A stretch of DNA of 28,389 nucleotides from Phallusia fumigata (GCA_008931825.1 QXVZ01010880.1:1-28389), one strand, 5' to 3'. Shown: positions 1 through 13,800, counted from the first letter of the stretch. A program made the numbers and translations. Notes: generated by a model from the sequence alone, not told the origin.

Positions 1-2189
1 TAGTAAAGCATTTCGCTTTTAATCACCACCTATGCGGATAAAATTACGAACACGTCGCTAGGTGCAAATATGTTTATGTTTTTTTAAACCTTGGGGGAAG
101 TTAGGCTAATTTCTCACAATGAATCCTTTAATGAGCCCCACTGCATATTATGCCATTACTAACCAATTCAACAAATCAATTCCAATCAAAGGCATCATTT
201 GCGCTTTTTCAGATGATCCACGATTTTATGTATTTTTAATGCACTGTGTTGGCGTGACTGTAGCAGTAGGGCGGCGCGCGTCTCCTATCTACAGGTGTGT
301 CAGACCCGAGGGATACCAGCACACACTTTGCGCTAATTGCTTGCCGATTGCTCTGGGAACAGCTGGTTGTTAACACGCGTACAGCCACATGGTTGAAGCC
401 TTTTTGTTAGTGAGCATAGCAGAGAGTAACGTTTTGTTGAAGCAAAAGCATCTGAAAAGAAGGTAAAATTTTACGCACTGTTAATTTTAGTTGAATAATT
501 TATGGGCATAAGCGTGTTTAGGTGACGATTTTCGACTATCATCGCTTTATATTTGATTATGGATCAGCCTTTGGAAACTGCTTTGAGAAGGAAACATATC
601 CTGTTTTGCTTCACAAATGGAACACATTAAGTTTGTAGGTTATATGTTACAGCTTTAATTGATGCAAAAAGTTGCAACAACATACAACTCAAGGTGAGGT
701 GAAATGGTTTTTTTGATACCGATACTTGTGGAATATTTAACTCGATTTAACGCTGAGTATTTGATTTACAGAGCACGGGTGACGTCACAAACAACATTTT
801 TTCTGCATTTTGTTGACATTGTTTACAGACTAACCCTTTATCATTTAATATCCATAATCTTTTGTTGGCATTTCATTCGTTATTGGTGTGATTTTACCAA
901 AACATTTGCAAGAACTATGCTGGAAGAGGAACTCTCAACAGGAAGGTTTGCTGATGATTTTTTCGAGTATTTATGTAAAAGAAGGTGATAATACATAGGT
1001 TCATGTTTTTCAGAATATGTTTTGGTGTGTTTTTGTAATTGTTTTACCCTGTATAAAAAACACACATTATACTCCTGAAATGTTTAAACATATACTAATT
1101 GCACACAACAAGTGTATCACAGTAATTTGTATTTAAACACATGGAAAAACGGAATATGCACGTTAAAACAGTTTTCAAGTTCTCCAACTTGGAAAGGTAC
1201 GGATTGGTAAAACACACAAGATTGATATGTAGATCGTCTATCAAAAGCAAAATTTTTAGGACGTCTGTTTTGGAGGTAGAACCGAAATAATGGTAAACAC
1301 ATAACACACATGCAAAACCTGTAACGATGCGTTATCGTTTTGCTACAACATTTAGTAAAAACGCGATACAATAAAAACGTGTGCAAACATAGTCAAGACA
1401 TGTTGGAATGAAAGTTAACTTTTCACGATGTAATTGCGGATTCAAGGTCTAAGGGAAAGGGGGGACTTTGAAAGAATTGAAAAACGATTTTCGGAAGGTA
1501 ATCTTGGGTACATTAAGAAACCACATAAATTTAAACGAGGCACTAAAAGTGAGTTTTACATAATTGCAACTTAAAAAGATTTCCACAATAAAATAAATTC
1601 ACAGTATGAAACAACATGTACCGCATGTACATGATAAAAAAATGTAACAAACAAAATTGATGTGCATTGGACGGGTCTGTACAGAGAAAAGTAGCAATGT
1701 GTGGATGGAGTTTATCAGCAAAATACTGTTGAAATTAATGAATAACTGCATTGATATATTTTTTGCACGCAGCAAATGCTTCTTTACATAAATAGGTGAT
1801 TTCGCTTTTCATGACAAGCTATGTACAAGGTATAATTACGCTTTCTATGCAAAAACAACTGAAACATTTCTACGGTTGAGAAAAACCGAATTGGAAATAC
1901 TAAAAAATCTACAACAAGAAACTATTTTAACATGTTAAAGTAGCGAATGAACACACCTTGGTGAAAAGGCTTTAACAATTGATAAAGCCATGCTATTATT
2001 AGTAGTTAATGCTTTAGCTAATATTCAAATAGGTGTGCATATTTTGCTTTTTTACAGCCTTCATTTAAACGTTTCCTTTCAGCCTTGAGGTGCAAAGTAT
2101 AAGAAACAAGTTTAAAATAACTTGGTCAACATTTAAACTGATGCCAAATGCATTTGAAGGTTGTCCAGCATTTACAGACTTTCACCACT
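1..2189. other. Region without a supported gene (3' flank of the channel gene)
   Basis: I see no exon chain that can be supported here. The ORFs at 119-373 and 704-988 have no family resemblance I recognise. The end of the second (codons to the TGA at 986-988) follows an AG at 923-924 and could be a terminal exon, but no phase-compatible upstream exon was found. A TGACGTCA palindrome lies at 780-787. No clear AATAAA signal was found on the minus strand for the channel gene ending at 2190. Confidence 0.5.
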
Positions 2190-5100
2190 TCACGCATTGG
2201 ATGAATCTGCTTGCTCAGGTGAAACGCTTGACCCTTGACCCTGGCCACCCCGATGTACTGTGACGTCAACAGTTATGGGGAGGGAGGTTGAACCCCTTGA
2301 TGACGTCGCAGAACCCGGAAGTGGCGCCATCTCGATCACTTCCGGACTGATGGGGGAGAGTCTACGTCACAATGCAAATGACGTCATGTTGAAGAAAATC
2401 GGTTCGATTTGTTCAAGAAAACCGCAAAAAAAGTATTTCTTAGCTTAAAGGCAGATTTAAGTTTGATTTATGCAGAAAATAATGTGTTACTGCGATTTAT
2501 TACACTAATTTGAATTTGACACCTACCTCACATCCAGTTCCGGTTCACTGGGTGCGGGCGCAACCATGCGTGCAAGCACTTCGTCATCAACCGGTTCCTT
2601 GCGTCTGCAAAAACAATTGTATGCAACATAAAGAAGGAATCGAAATGTTGGGTATTGTAATTAAAAATATACCTGCCCTAGAACTTCAACGTAAGGAATA
2701 CATTGTATTGCAAACGTTACTTTATGACGTCACTAATTGCGTCACGTTTTCATTTTTACTTTACTTAAACATAACGCATAGTTTTAAGCTATCAAGTCGT
2801 TTTGCGATGATGATGACAACAGCGATTGTCGAAACGTTTGCATTACAAATGTAATCGCTGTACACAAGCTCTATGGCAATTAATAATTAAGCTGCTATAC
2901 AAGTTCGTGTCTTGTGATTCTATGTTGTGTAATTAAAACGCGGTTCCCTACGGTTCGTGTTGAAAATGTAATGCCTAAACGCAAGTCTTATATAGAGTCT
3001 GGAAAAAAAATGCGAAGTCGAGTGGATAACGTTGAGTTGTTGCAACTGCAAGCTCGGCGCGATAAGCGATTGAAGTGAGAGGTGTTTTTGTGAATGTGTG
3101 ATGTCTCACCGTTTCGAGAAGATGTTGCTGCCTTCGCCTCGGTCCGATGAGCGTTTCGGATCAACGTCGACTGTGATTGGCCCACGAGATGGCGCCCTTC
3201 AGACAAAGCAAACTTATTTAAACACCACTAAAGAGCAGTGGACACAACAATAATAAAAAACTAAAGGTTGAGACCAGCTAATTTTTTAACGTTAGATTTC
3301 AGGGTAGGTTAAAATGTAAATTTACTTAAGATTCACGACCCCAATTATCGTTAGTTTCACAGCAAGGTGATACATATAAAATCCCCAATTAAGTCACAGC
3401 CTTTTAACACAGCTGAGATTATATACCTATTGGAGGGTGATGGAGTCCGATCCTGAGATCCCCGCTCCTCCGGGAGATCTCCTCCACCGAAGGATTTGTC
3501 TCTTGCCAACTTCCACAGGAGTTGCTTGATCTCCTTGACGTCATTGCGCAACCGTTTCTGGGACTGCTCCTGTGCTGTCTGCGCCACCTAACGGAAGAAC
3601 AAAAATGCAGTGTTTCTCAACCAGTGCCATACAGCAGTTTGCAAATAAGTTGAGTTTATTTTGCTTGGTGAAAGAAATATTAGCAACACAATTTCAATCA
3701 AACAATCACCAAGCCGGAAATAGCTGCGCAACGTTGAGATGTTATGAGGCGCGAAAAAGTGGGCACAATTGATGGATCAAGATTGCACGCGGTGCATCTA
3801 CACCGTCATTATAAGGCGTTATATGGCGGGGACTCATATCGGAGGGTGAGTTTGGCGCAAAAAGAGAATCAATACTGGTGCTAAATGAAAATGTTACAAT
3901 CCCATTAATTGTGTCCAAGAATTAAGAAACTGGTTGATTGTGTTTGACAGCAAGTTTCTCAATGAAGTTTATTGAAGTAAATTGCTATCCTGGTTTAAAA
4001 CAATGTGCGTTTGTGTCGCAACCAGTTTAAAACGAGTTCAGCTTGTCATGCCGATGTGACAGTGGGTCACGAGATTTTCTCAAACGTTATCTGAGCCGCG
4101 TAAAAACAAGAATCACTGTTTTTTAACGTTTTGTTCAAGCCCAACATGACGCGTTCTATTCAATTTCTCATTGAGTTCGTATTTACAAAGTCGCCTGTTG
4201 TACCTTCATCTCTCTTATCATCGATGTAATGTCTATCACCCTTCGTTGCAGCATACCAACGTCCCCGGATGGTTGGACAGAAGCAGCTACAAAATGGTAA
4301 AATACACGTTAGGTAGAACCAACATCTATCTAAGTCAGTTTGCTTAAAAAAAAAATTAGTGCAAATGGTTTCGACATAACGATGGGTAGCAGAAACGTAT
4401 TTTTACCGGTTTTGGAGAAATTACTCACTTCCACCAGTGCCTGACTTCTGCATTGCAAGCACGTCGGAAAAAGTTTTCTTCATCGTTGGTCGTCCGCTTC
4501 TTGGAGTCATGCCAAGATCATCCTAAACACGATAGACTGACATTACCACATACTACATACACACATAGACTGTTACTTCGCTGTTTCAAAAGCATTGACA
4601 ATGTAGTGTAACATGTATTCAATATTTTGTTAACGAACTGCTGACTCAAAAGTCACAAGTGTTGATTGAAAACAAATAATCAGTAAAAATGTTGTCGAAA
4701 CACCACAGCCTGAAAACATTGTCGTGCGACATGCAAAATACGCAGCTTACTTAAAGCGCTGTTAGTTCGCAAAACTACATTTTTAAGAACTAACTTTGTT
4801 AACAGCTATAAGTAAGGAACCAAAGCCACCGACTTGAAGATCCTAAAACATACCGCCACAGAGAGCTTGTGTATAGTAAATACATTTTAATACAAACGTT
4901 TAAACAATCGCTGATGTCATAACCAGTGCATAATGACGAGAAGCTTAAAACAGTGCGCGATATACACAAGTGAGGGAAAAAGAAAAACGTGACGTAATTA
5001 GTGACGTCATAAAGTAACGGAACGGAAGTATGTATTCACAACATACAAGTTCTCTTGCAGTTTTGTTTTTAATTAAACTATAAGTAAGTTTTGTAAACTG

Positions 5101-7809
5101 ACAACTCTTGAACAAAAAAGAAACAGTTTAGGAGCATTATCACACCACCAAAACACTTTGTTTTGTAAAACCACGCGCAATTTCAGCAAGTCTTACTTTA
5201 TCGCCGGGATAAGACCGACGCCGCATAGCTTTGAAATTTTGTTGGGCCAAAACTTGTTCATGATTTGGCAATTCGTTGTCAGAATGTGCACTGATTTCGT
5301 TGTGAAAATACTGAGGAAGTTTGACAGGAAACTATTGTAGTGACACTTTGTACGAACTTTACTTGGCAAATATGGATCATAGTAATAGGAAACTTTGAAA
5401 GCGGAATGTTTCAAATATGATTTTTTATCACTAAAGCTCGCCACAATAACAACAAACAAAAAGTTTGTCTAAACTTATTCTATAAAGCCATCTGTCAGAG
5501 AGCTTGTATATAGTGGAAACAATTTTTGCAAATGTTTCAACAATCGCTGTTGTTATTATGATGAAAAATGAAGTAAGTATAAAACCGATCAATCTGATTT
5601 CGGAAAAACTGTTCAAAATTCTATCAGATAACACCTAACCATCGCGGGACAGTTCGATACGTGACCCGTTGCGCGCTTTTACTACAGGATTGCCATGTTA
5701 CTAAACCTGTTCAATTCAGAATGGAAAGACAAGCTACAACTTACCGACAGTCTTTTATCCGTCTCAGCATTATGAACGTATTCTAGCAGTTCGTCCATTT
5801 GATCTTTGATCTGAATCGTCACTTTCTTTAAGTCTGCATCCTGAGCTACTGTTAAGTCGTCGTCATAGTACAACTCCTCGGGACTTCCCTTCATCTCGAT
5901 GTACCTTGGTTATGAAACAGTTTCTTCTTAAATTTCAGGATTCGTGTAGAGAAATGACTTACAAAAATTTTCTATGCTTGAACAAAGCGGTTTTCTTGAG
6001 TTTGACACATATCCACGAAAATAGATTAAACTATGTAACTTAGTAGTTTCGTTATGTTGAAAATCATAGTATAGGGAGACAAACGTAAAGATGCATAACT
6101 TACTTCGATGTTAACTTTTCCATAGCATTGCTTGCAGTAACAAAATAATAACAGATAAGAATACATGTACAGGAAGCTACTGGTTCAAACTCTTATTAGC
6201 AAATACGCAAACAAACCAATATTTGTTAAACACTAAATATTCCTAAATTTCAAAAAACAAGGATTTAGTGTACCTCTAACTTAAAATAACCTACTTCGAT
6301 CACAAATCTAATGGCAAAATTGACTAGAAAAGTATTCACATTAAATTTGGTTTTGTAAGTCAACTGCTCAGAACGCGTATCCCTCCTCCCGCAACCAACA
6401 AAGGAAGCAAGAACATTCCTCAAAGTGTCAGATAGAGTCGTGAAACTCCATCCAGCACCAAGCTTCATGCTCAGAAGGACCCGCTACGTCTCATCAACGC
6501 AGTTGAGGGTCTGTCATACTTGGATGACGTTTTCAAGATACATACTATAGAAATGATCCCTAAAAGTATGATCTTAACTTATGGTTGAAAAAAACGAGCA
6601 ACATCACTACAGAAGCGCATCTATGTTTGTGGTGCGCAGGTTCGGGTGTAAGTTTACATTTGAACTGACTTAAATGAGACCGTGATTGTGGACAATTAGT
6701 AGTTGGGATTACCAGTATTTTTTCAAAAAAATTACCCTGTATTGCCTTGTATAGCAAAAACACGTGGAACTTAACAAGCCAGCTAAGAAGTGTTAGTTGA
6801 ATAGCCATGCACTGCCTTTATCAACAGCACCTTAAGAATGACTTGAAACACCGTTCGTTAGTTTCACGATGTTGTATATGTCTAATAGAATTTGTTAACT
6901 ACAAAATGGTTTAAAAATTGGTTTGGCTACAGTTTAGGAAAAGACTTGCCATATGTATGCGAAGTTAGGTAATAACCTTACGGGTGCCACAACTAAAAAC
7001 TATTATAGCATTACGAAAATACCTCTTTTGGTTGAGAAAAATGTTATCTACTAGCTACTGAGGTTTTTGATGACATAACAGCGCAATATTTTGTTGTCGA
7101 AATACTTCGCCAGTATTTAATATTGTTATCTCCTATGGGTGCGCTCAATAAACAGTTTCGTTAAAGACTGCAGTCCAAATTGTTTTAAACGTACGTTCAG
7201 GCCACTCGATTAACAAACTTCCCGCTAAGCACGCCACATACATCATAGGCTTTACGCGCGCGCGCGCGCACCACAAACGAAAAAAATTCCGCCGCAATCA
7301 CTTCGTCAATTCGCCGGGAAAGTTTTAAGATCATACTTTTAGGGATCATTTCTATAGTATGTATCTTGAAAACGTCATCCAAGTATGACAGACCCTCAAC
7401 TGCGTTGATGAGACGTAGCGGGTCCCTCTGAGCATGAAGCTTGGTGCTGGATGGAGTTTCACGACTCTATCTGACACTTTGAGGAATGTTCTTGCTTCCT
7501 TTATTGGTTGCGGGAGGAGGGATACGCGTTCTGAGCAGTTGACTTAGTAAACCGAGTTTAATACGAAAACTTATGCAACTTTTTGTGAAACAAACTAAAC
7601 CATATTTAGTACTACAAACTAATTTTAATGTTAAGCCTATGCCAAGCTTTTGTTTGCAAAATACGTTTGACAGTAGAGAACTGCCCGGTTCCAATTTTAT
7701 TACTTACTTCCTGACTCGCTTCCGCAAATGTGACGAAAGACTTTCCTCGATGTTTAGCATCAGTGTGGCTTGTTGCATCACCGCGTTTGCGTTGGCGTTG
7801 TCGTATACA
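2190..7809 (-). CDS. Channel gene, post-S6 helix, coiled coil and C-terminal tail
   Basis: Exons: 7708-7809, 5745-5904, 4429-4522, 4204-4286, 3427-3587, 3110-3196 and 2190-2361. The first continues S6 with VYDNANANAVMQQATLMLN. It splices directly into 5745-5904 (LYYDDDLTVAQDADLKK), skipping the inverted-repeat DNA between them. Exons 4204-4286 and 3427-3587 form a coiled coil (LQRRVIDITSMIREMK followed by SQKRLRNDVKEIKQLLWKL), of the kind that assembles TRP and polycystin tetramers. The last two exons are Ser/Pro/Gly-rich, with stop TGA at 2190-2192. The final exon has two in-frame acceptors, at 2361 and 2346. The latter has the better pyrimidine tract, so five residues are optional. The two last exons rest on phase and open frame only and are the least certain. 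Confidence 0.7.
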
Positions 7810-10800
7810 CTGAACATAAACAGCAACAAAAGTTTGAAACAAAAATCATTTAGTTTTGTTGGCAAAACGTTTTTCGAAGCTTAACTAAATAAACATGAGG
7901 CTTAAAATTAACATTACCACAATGAAAGCCTACTAATCATGATTTATTTTGCATTTTGGATGTTTGAGTGCAGAGAAATTAGCTGTCATACTATAGGCAT
8001 CTAATAATTTCACGTGACAAATTTCGCAAAAAAGCTATTTAGTACCATTCATGTTTAAAACTGGTGTGAAAAAAACAATAAAAAACTACAACCAAACAAC
8101 TGACAACTAACCGTTGGAATGTATCAGACAGCAGAGCAATGAACAGATTGATGCACAGAATCGCCGAAATACCGAGGAACGTTCCGACAAGGATGTATGC
8201 CATCACGATGTCGTATACCTGCATCTCAGCAAACTGATAGTCGTCTACCAGGGTTATACGATATAGGGAGAAGAGCATGCGATCCACGGTTGACATTGAC
8301 GAGATTGCGTCAAGGTTACCTGCACAAAATCATTTGGGAGATATTGTTAATAAATTGCCGTCGACTTTTTGTAGATAGTCGTGCCTGTTCAGTTTGAATA
8401 GTTTTTGCGCGTATGTGAATGCACTACTGGGTATGTTTATCAAGTGCGACTTCAACTTTCATTAATTAGTTGTGAATTGTATGCTTGCGCATATTTGATA
8501 CTGGGATCTGTCCTTAGCTTATAAGCGGGCCAACGATAACGGCACACTCATAGATAACGCACAGTACGTCAGGCCTACAAGATGCGTTATACCGAATCAT
8601 AGTCGGCCTTCTAGCCATGCATTGTTGAATGGAAATGCTTGGAAGGCCGACTATGATTCGGTATAACGCCTCTTGCAAGGCTGACATTCTGTGATTCTTT
8701 CAATATTAAAACAACCTAGTCACACAGAGAAGGTATGTGACTGGTAAGCTGGAAGCAAAGTTGCGACCCAGTTATATGGAATCAACCCTGGCTGTGTTTG
8801 TCATAAATTGTAAGCTGCCTAAAAATAAAATCTTATACCTTGTCTGGGAAAGTTTATAGTAAGTACGGAAGTCTATTTAAAGATTTTCAACTAAATTCGG
8901 CGATAATTTTCGGAAGTCGTAGCGTTAAACTGTCTGAAAACGCCATTAAAGTGTGCAAAGTTGCGAATGAAAATAACGCGAGGCAGATACAAGGCAGATG
9001 TGATGAAAAATTCTAGACGGTCGGATCTCACCGAAAATCATCCAAAACGCGCATGAATACGGGATGTAGAATTCCAAATACAAATACACGAACCGCACAA
9101 TGTCCCACGTGATTTTGCCCATCATGACAATGAATGGTCCCAAAAATCTGCAGAAAAAAGTGCCAACGACTTTCAAAAACGTTATCCATTAAGCTACTAT
9201 AAAAAGTAATTACTTACATTTTTGCACTAGTTTTAGTAGTACACAAAACTAAAAGTGTTAAAAATCTATAGTATAGTTTTAGCCCAAGTTTTATTCGTTT
9301 TAATGAATTAAATTACTAGAAATGAAAAAAAATCTGGTCTATGCACTAGTCATTACCAAGGCAGCTAACATTTAATTACTTTTTGACAACCATACCGAAA
9401 CGCTCTCGTATCCTTCATAAGTCGAAGCCAGAGGCATATAATGAGTGCCACGAAAATCCGATTGTTCCAAGCGCTAAGATTCAGGTTGTTGACAAATCCG
9501 TTCTGACAAACTATTGGGTCTGTGTTGTTACATGGTAGGGTTGGGTCGGTCGGGCAGCAAAAAGGCTGGTTCTGAGGGGTGGACACTTCAATTATGTGGA
9601 CGATCTGTGTAGAAATAACATAATGATTTTTTTAGTATTTATCTTTGTAGCTATTGAGAGCACAGAAAATAAGGCAAAGACCATGCTGACAAACAAAAGG
9701 GAACTATTAATTACAGAAAGAAGCCTGTATTAAAAGTTATAGTAAGAAATGCACAAATTAATTTTTAAGCGCAGCCAACTGGCAGTATCTTGTCAAAATG
9801 GACGATTTTGTTCGTCGTGGTAGTCAACTTTGACACGCACAAAATTATACACAAAAATACTGAAAATTATAATTGCACATTCTGTTTGGCAATTGCTATT
9901 TGATGTGGGAACCTTCACACACAACTCACCACAACCACGAATATGAGGAAGTACACAGTCCAATCGAAATAGTTCCAGAAGTCACGGAAATAACTTGGAA
10001 GTAAATCATCCAGGCAATCAACCTCTCTCTGAAGATATTTCTTCTCCTGTAAAGGGAAAGTAATATCAGGGTCTTCTTCAAACTAAACTTGTAAATCTAA
10101 CAGCCAAAATTATACCCGGATAACATTTAAGTGCCAAGATGAATTAATTTGTCAGAACCCGAGGAAGTCGCTGTTTTAGATGCTCAGTGCTCGGACAAAA
10201 TCTGCTGAATATCGCGTTTTGATAAGCACAGGATTTAATGGGTTTAAGATTCAAGTTGGAACGCAGGGATTGTTAATTTTTCTTTGTAACCGGCGATCTT
10301 CGTCGCACAAACTTTTCTGTCTTGACAACTTTAAAAACTGCAGCGACTTATTTATTGCCACGTCATACATCGTGACGTAACAAGACACCAAGCATGGTCG
10401 GTCGGCCGGCCGAGCATCAAGTATCAGCATAAGATGCTCGTGACTTGGCCAAACTGAACACTTACAGTTTTGGCCCTTACCTCTTTATACTGATCATACA
10501 AAATCATTGCACGAGATACTAATGGGTTTCAGGGCATTAGGAGATAATTAACTGAACCTGTTAGCTAAAAACAACACTGTTTTAGATTTTAAAGAATTTT
10601 GGAAAAAAAGAAATTTTGTTTTGTTCCAGAACCCTGAACAGAAATTGGTAATGAGAAAAAAAAATTATGATCCACTAAAGTGTTTTACCTCGGGCCACTT
10701 TGGATGACAGAATTTCATATCTCGTTTGATTTGTGCCTCTCTCCAATCTTTCCACATTTTAAACTTCTTCCTTGAGCCAAGGATTTCCCGAATCTCGAAC

Positions 10801-13800
10801 ACGACGTAGTAGACAGCAAATAAGATTCCCACGACCAACAACGCCACTCTCCATCCGTCCTGTGAGAGAAAAATGGGAAATCAAAAAGCAAACATGTAAA
10901 CAGTTATGGAAAATGTTTAAAAAGACCCTAAAATAGGTTTTAAAAACATAAATATGCAGTAATTGCGGGAGAAAAAAATTGTTAAAGGCTACTAGATGTA
11001 ATATGTCCATCCATACATGAAATTTTAAAATGCTGTGGATGGCGCTAAATTAGGTTGAAAATTAAAATAAACGAAAGGCGTCATAATAAACATGTAACGT
11101 GATGTTTTCATGTTTTTAAATTTTAGAATTTTGCAGTTAGTTTACCCAACTAGTAATTGGTTTACACAGGTTTAATACACATTAGTTTTGACCGAAATTC
11201 ATAACATACACAGACAATGCACCAATTTAAGACTGAATTTGCCTTAAACACCAAACAAAACTTACATTGGGGAAATTGTAGACCCTTCTGTCGTACCAGG
11301 GTACAGCGACTCCAAGAATCGTCCACACAATCACAAATAGAAGGTTGAGGAATAATGACTTTAGCGCGCGTCGCCTAAAACAAACAGAAAATCCACTTGA
11401 ACTTGCCATAACCGCTTTAAACCCTAAATTCGCGAGTCACATACAGTATCAATATTTCTATGTTTTGTGTTGCAGCATAGGGAATGTACCGGTTGGGAAA
11501 TACCGACATTAAGGTTCGTCAGAGTAAAAGCGGTCTTCTGTTTTTGGGCTGTATGTTTTCTTAGTTTGTTTATCTTGGATAGATCAGAGTTAAACATTGC
11601 AAAGCGTAATGTTTTTCTGAGTTGTTTTACGCGTTTTAGTCGGACGTAAAAACAGAATTAGAGGATTTGTGCCGCCAAGAAGGTCAAATGGTTAGCGCGA
11701 CTTCCTTGTGTTCGCAAGGATGTGGTTTTATTCCCGTCTCAGTCGCTTGCGTTGCCCGGGAGAACGAAACTTAAGCGGCATTGCTCCAACCAAGTGGACC
11801 CGATGGGTTGGATTAAAGTTACCAACGTCCGAAAATCGAAAAAATCAAATACAAGAATGATCCAATAGAACTACATCAATGAGGCAGGTAGCTCTACGGC
11901 GAACTCATTAGGAACATAACGCATTCAGGCGTTGTTCCCCAATCGGGGATAACAAACAAACAAGTATTTTTTTCGAAAAAATGAAAGGAACGGGCCGTAT
12001 AAGCTGACGTTGCTTTGTTTCAATAATTTCACCAAATCAAAGTTACAATATTTTCTCACCTTCCAAACAATTTCCATTTCACGTCAATCAACCTCATGAT
12101 AACAGGATGCATGATCAGATCTAGTTGCCTGTAGTTGACTATTACTTCAAGCTGGAAATGCAAAACGTCAATGCGCAATGACAAATGACTTCGCAATGAC
12201 ACAAGTTGTCAGAAAGAAACACAGATGCATGAAAAATTCGGTGATGTTTATAAAACACTCATGCTTGTAACACAAAAGAGGATTCGTTGTAACTTTTATC
12301 GGATATCTCACTGCATGTCTTGTGCAAGCCTTCGTTATGTTGCTCAAGAAAACATGAGTTACTGTTAAACTGTTTGATCGCCAAAGCATGCCGCTTTCAA
12401 CAACTTTACAAAAATCGATTTTAGATTTATGTTGAGATTGGTGTTTTAGCTTACCGGTGTTTTAGCGAGACTTGCGCCTTTGCCCTCTGCAAAAAAATGT
12501 ATTTTTTTATCAAATTTTAGCTAAAAAATGCCAGGGACGATAAAGATAATGGATTCCGTAATGCATACCGCTTTTAAATTCTAAAATACGAGCATTGTTT
12601 AATAAGGCAAAATGATTAGAATTCATCAGACCACTCTACCACTGTCCTGTATCTAGTTGTATTTTTACAGCAATCCAACACAAACAAATTCTTCCAAAGC
12701 GCATAGGTTGCCTCTTTGCTGGGTGGTTGTGGAAAAACATGCCACAAAAGGAATCTCGGCGGTGGGTATTGTTACGTGACAATTACAAATCCGCGAGGCA
12801 GGGCTGGTTTAGGCAGGACTGTGTACATTCAAAAATTCTCGAGACCCAAACGCCCACACACAATGTTGTACAGCTTGTATTGGAGGGAGAAAAGTTTGAA
12901 TTAGCTACTTGTTTGTGTAGTGCCGGCGTTTTTACTTTGCTAACGCGCACCGCTAAGTGGTAACCTAATACTTTTTTGGTCGACAACTTTTGTGAAAAAT
13001 ACATCTGGGCGAAACTTTGGTTTCGCATACTTGTGTTTACGGGCAGAGCTATTACTGCAATCTTTGCGTAAATTGAGGGTTTTGTCGGGAAAAATTTGAC
13101 AGCTTGCAAAAAGTTTTCAATTTTTGCATACATTCAAAATTCCACTTATATTTATAAAACGTTTTGAGCAGTGATTCTCAAACATTTTAAAATTATTTGC
13201 ACAACGGCCCCTTGCAGTTTTTTCGAAGACTCGCGGCCCACTAAAAATTTTACTCGAACTTGCTTCACTTGATTACAATTCAGCAACAGGTTGTGTGTGT
13301 CACAATCGCGTTATGTTACTTATGATGTCACAAAGCAGCATCGCGCGGTGGGGCCACTAAGGGCGCAGGCAACGATCATTAGAAATATTTTTTAAAACCA
13401 CGCGATATTGCATCGAATAAGAGAGACTAAAGACGTTTCGCGGGCCCCCTAAGATTGCTTCACGGACCCCTAGGGGACCGCGGGCCCCACTTCAAGAACC
13501 GCTAGTTTAGGGTTTGTGCAGCCACGTGCTCTATTAATGTTGCGTGGTGGCTTTGGAAGCTAGTCGTTTGCCGAAGAATAATGTAACAACGAACTTACGT
13601 ATGCGCATAGATTCCAGTAGATTTAGGAAGAAATATTGTTTTCTGTTGGCCCGATCCTTTCTGTGGAATTGGTCCAAAGCTTGACGAGCCTTAAAAATAT
13701 CATGGAGATTATCATGGAGACAGCAAAATGTGATTTGCTTTTCATAAAGCTGATATTGGTCGTTGTGTTATAAATATGCGAAAACATATTTATTGACAAA

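Noticed and set aside
119..373. An 84-codon ORF on the plus strand.
   Set aside because: No family resemblance, no splice partners, and composition like the surrounding non-coding DNA.
704..988. A 94-codon plus-strand ORF whose end (TMLEEELSTGRF onward) looks coding-like, preceded by an AG acceptor.
   Set aside because: The candidate upstream exon (652-692, donor AAG|GTGAGG) is in the wrong phase, no other partner was found, and the N-terminal half of the ORF looks like intron sequence.
7197..7382. Minus-strand ORF MDDVFKIHTIEMIPK... considered as a channel exon.
   Set aside because: Channel exons 7708-7809 and 5745-5904 join in phase directly. The ORF lies in the inverted repeat and has a TAG just upstream in frame.
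10388..10448. A small hairpin (CGAGCATC with GATGCTCG, 8-bp stem) beside a GGCCGGCC palindrome.
   Set aside because: The stem is short and could occur by chance; there is no further pairing of note.
12783..13133. A 116-codon minus-strand ORF.
   Set aside because: It lies in a channel intron, overlaps open frames on the plus strand, has no recognised domain, and does not fit the flanking exon phases.
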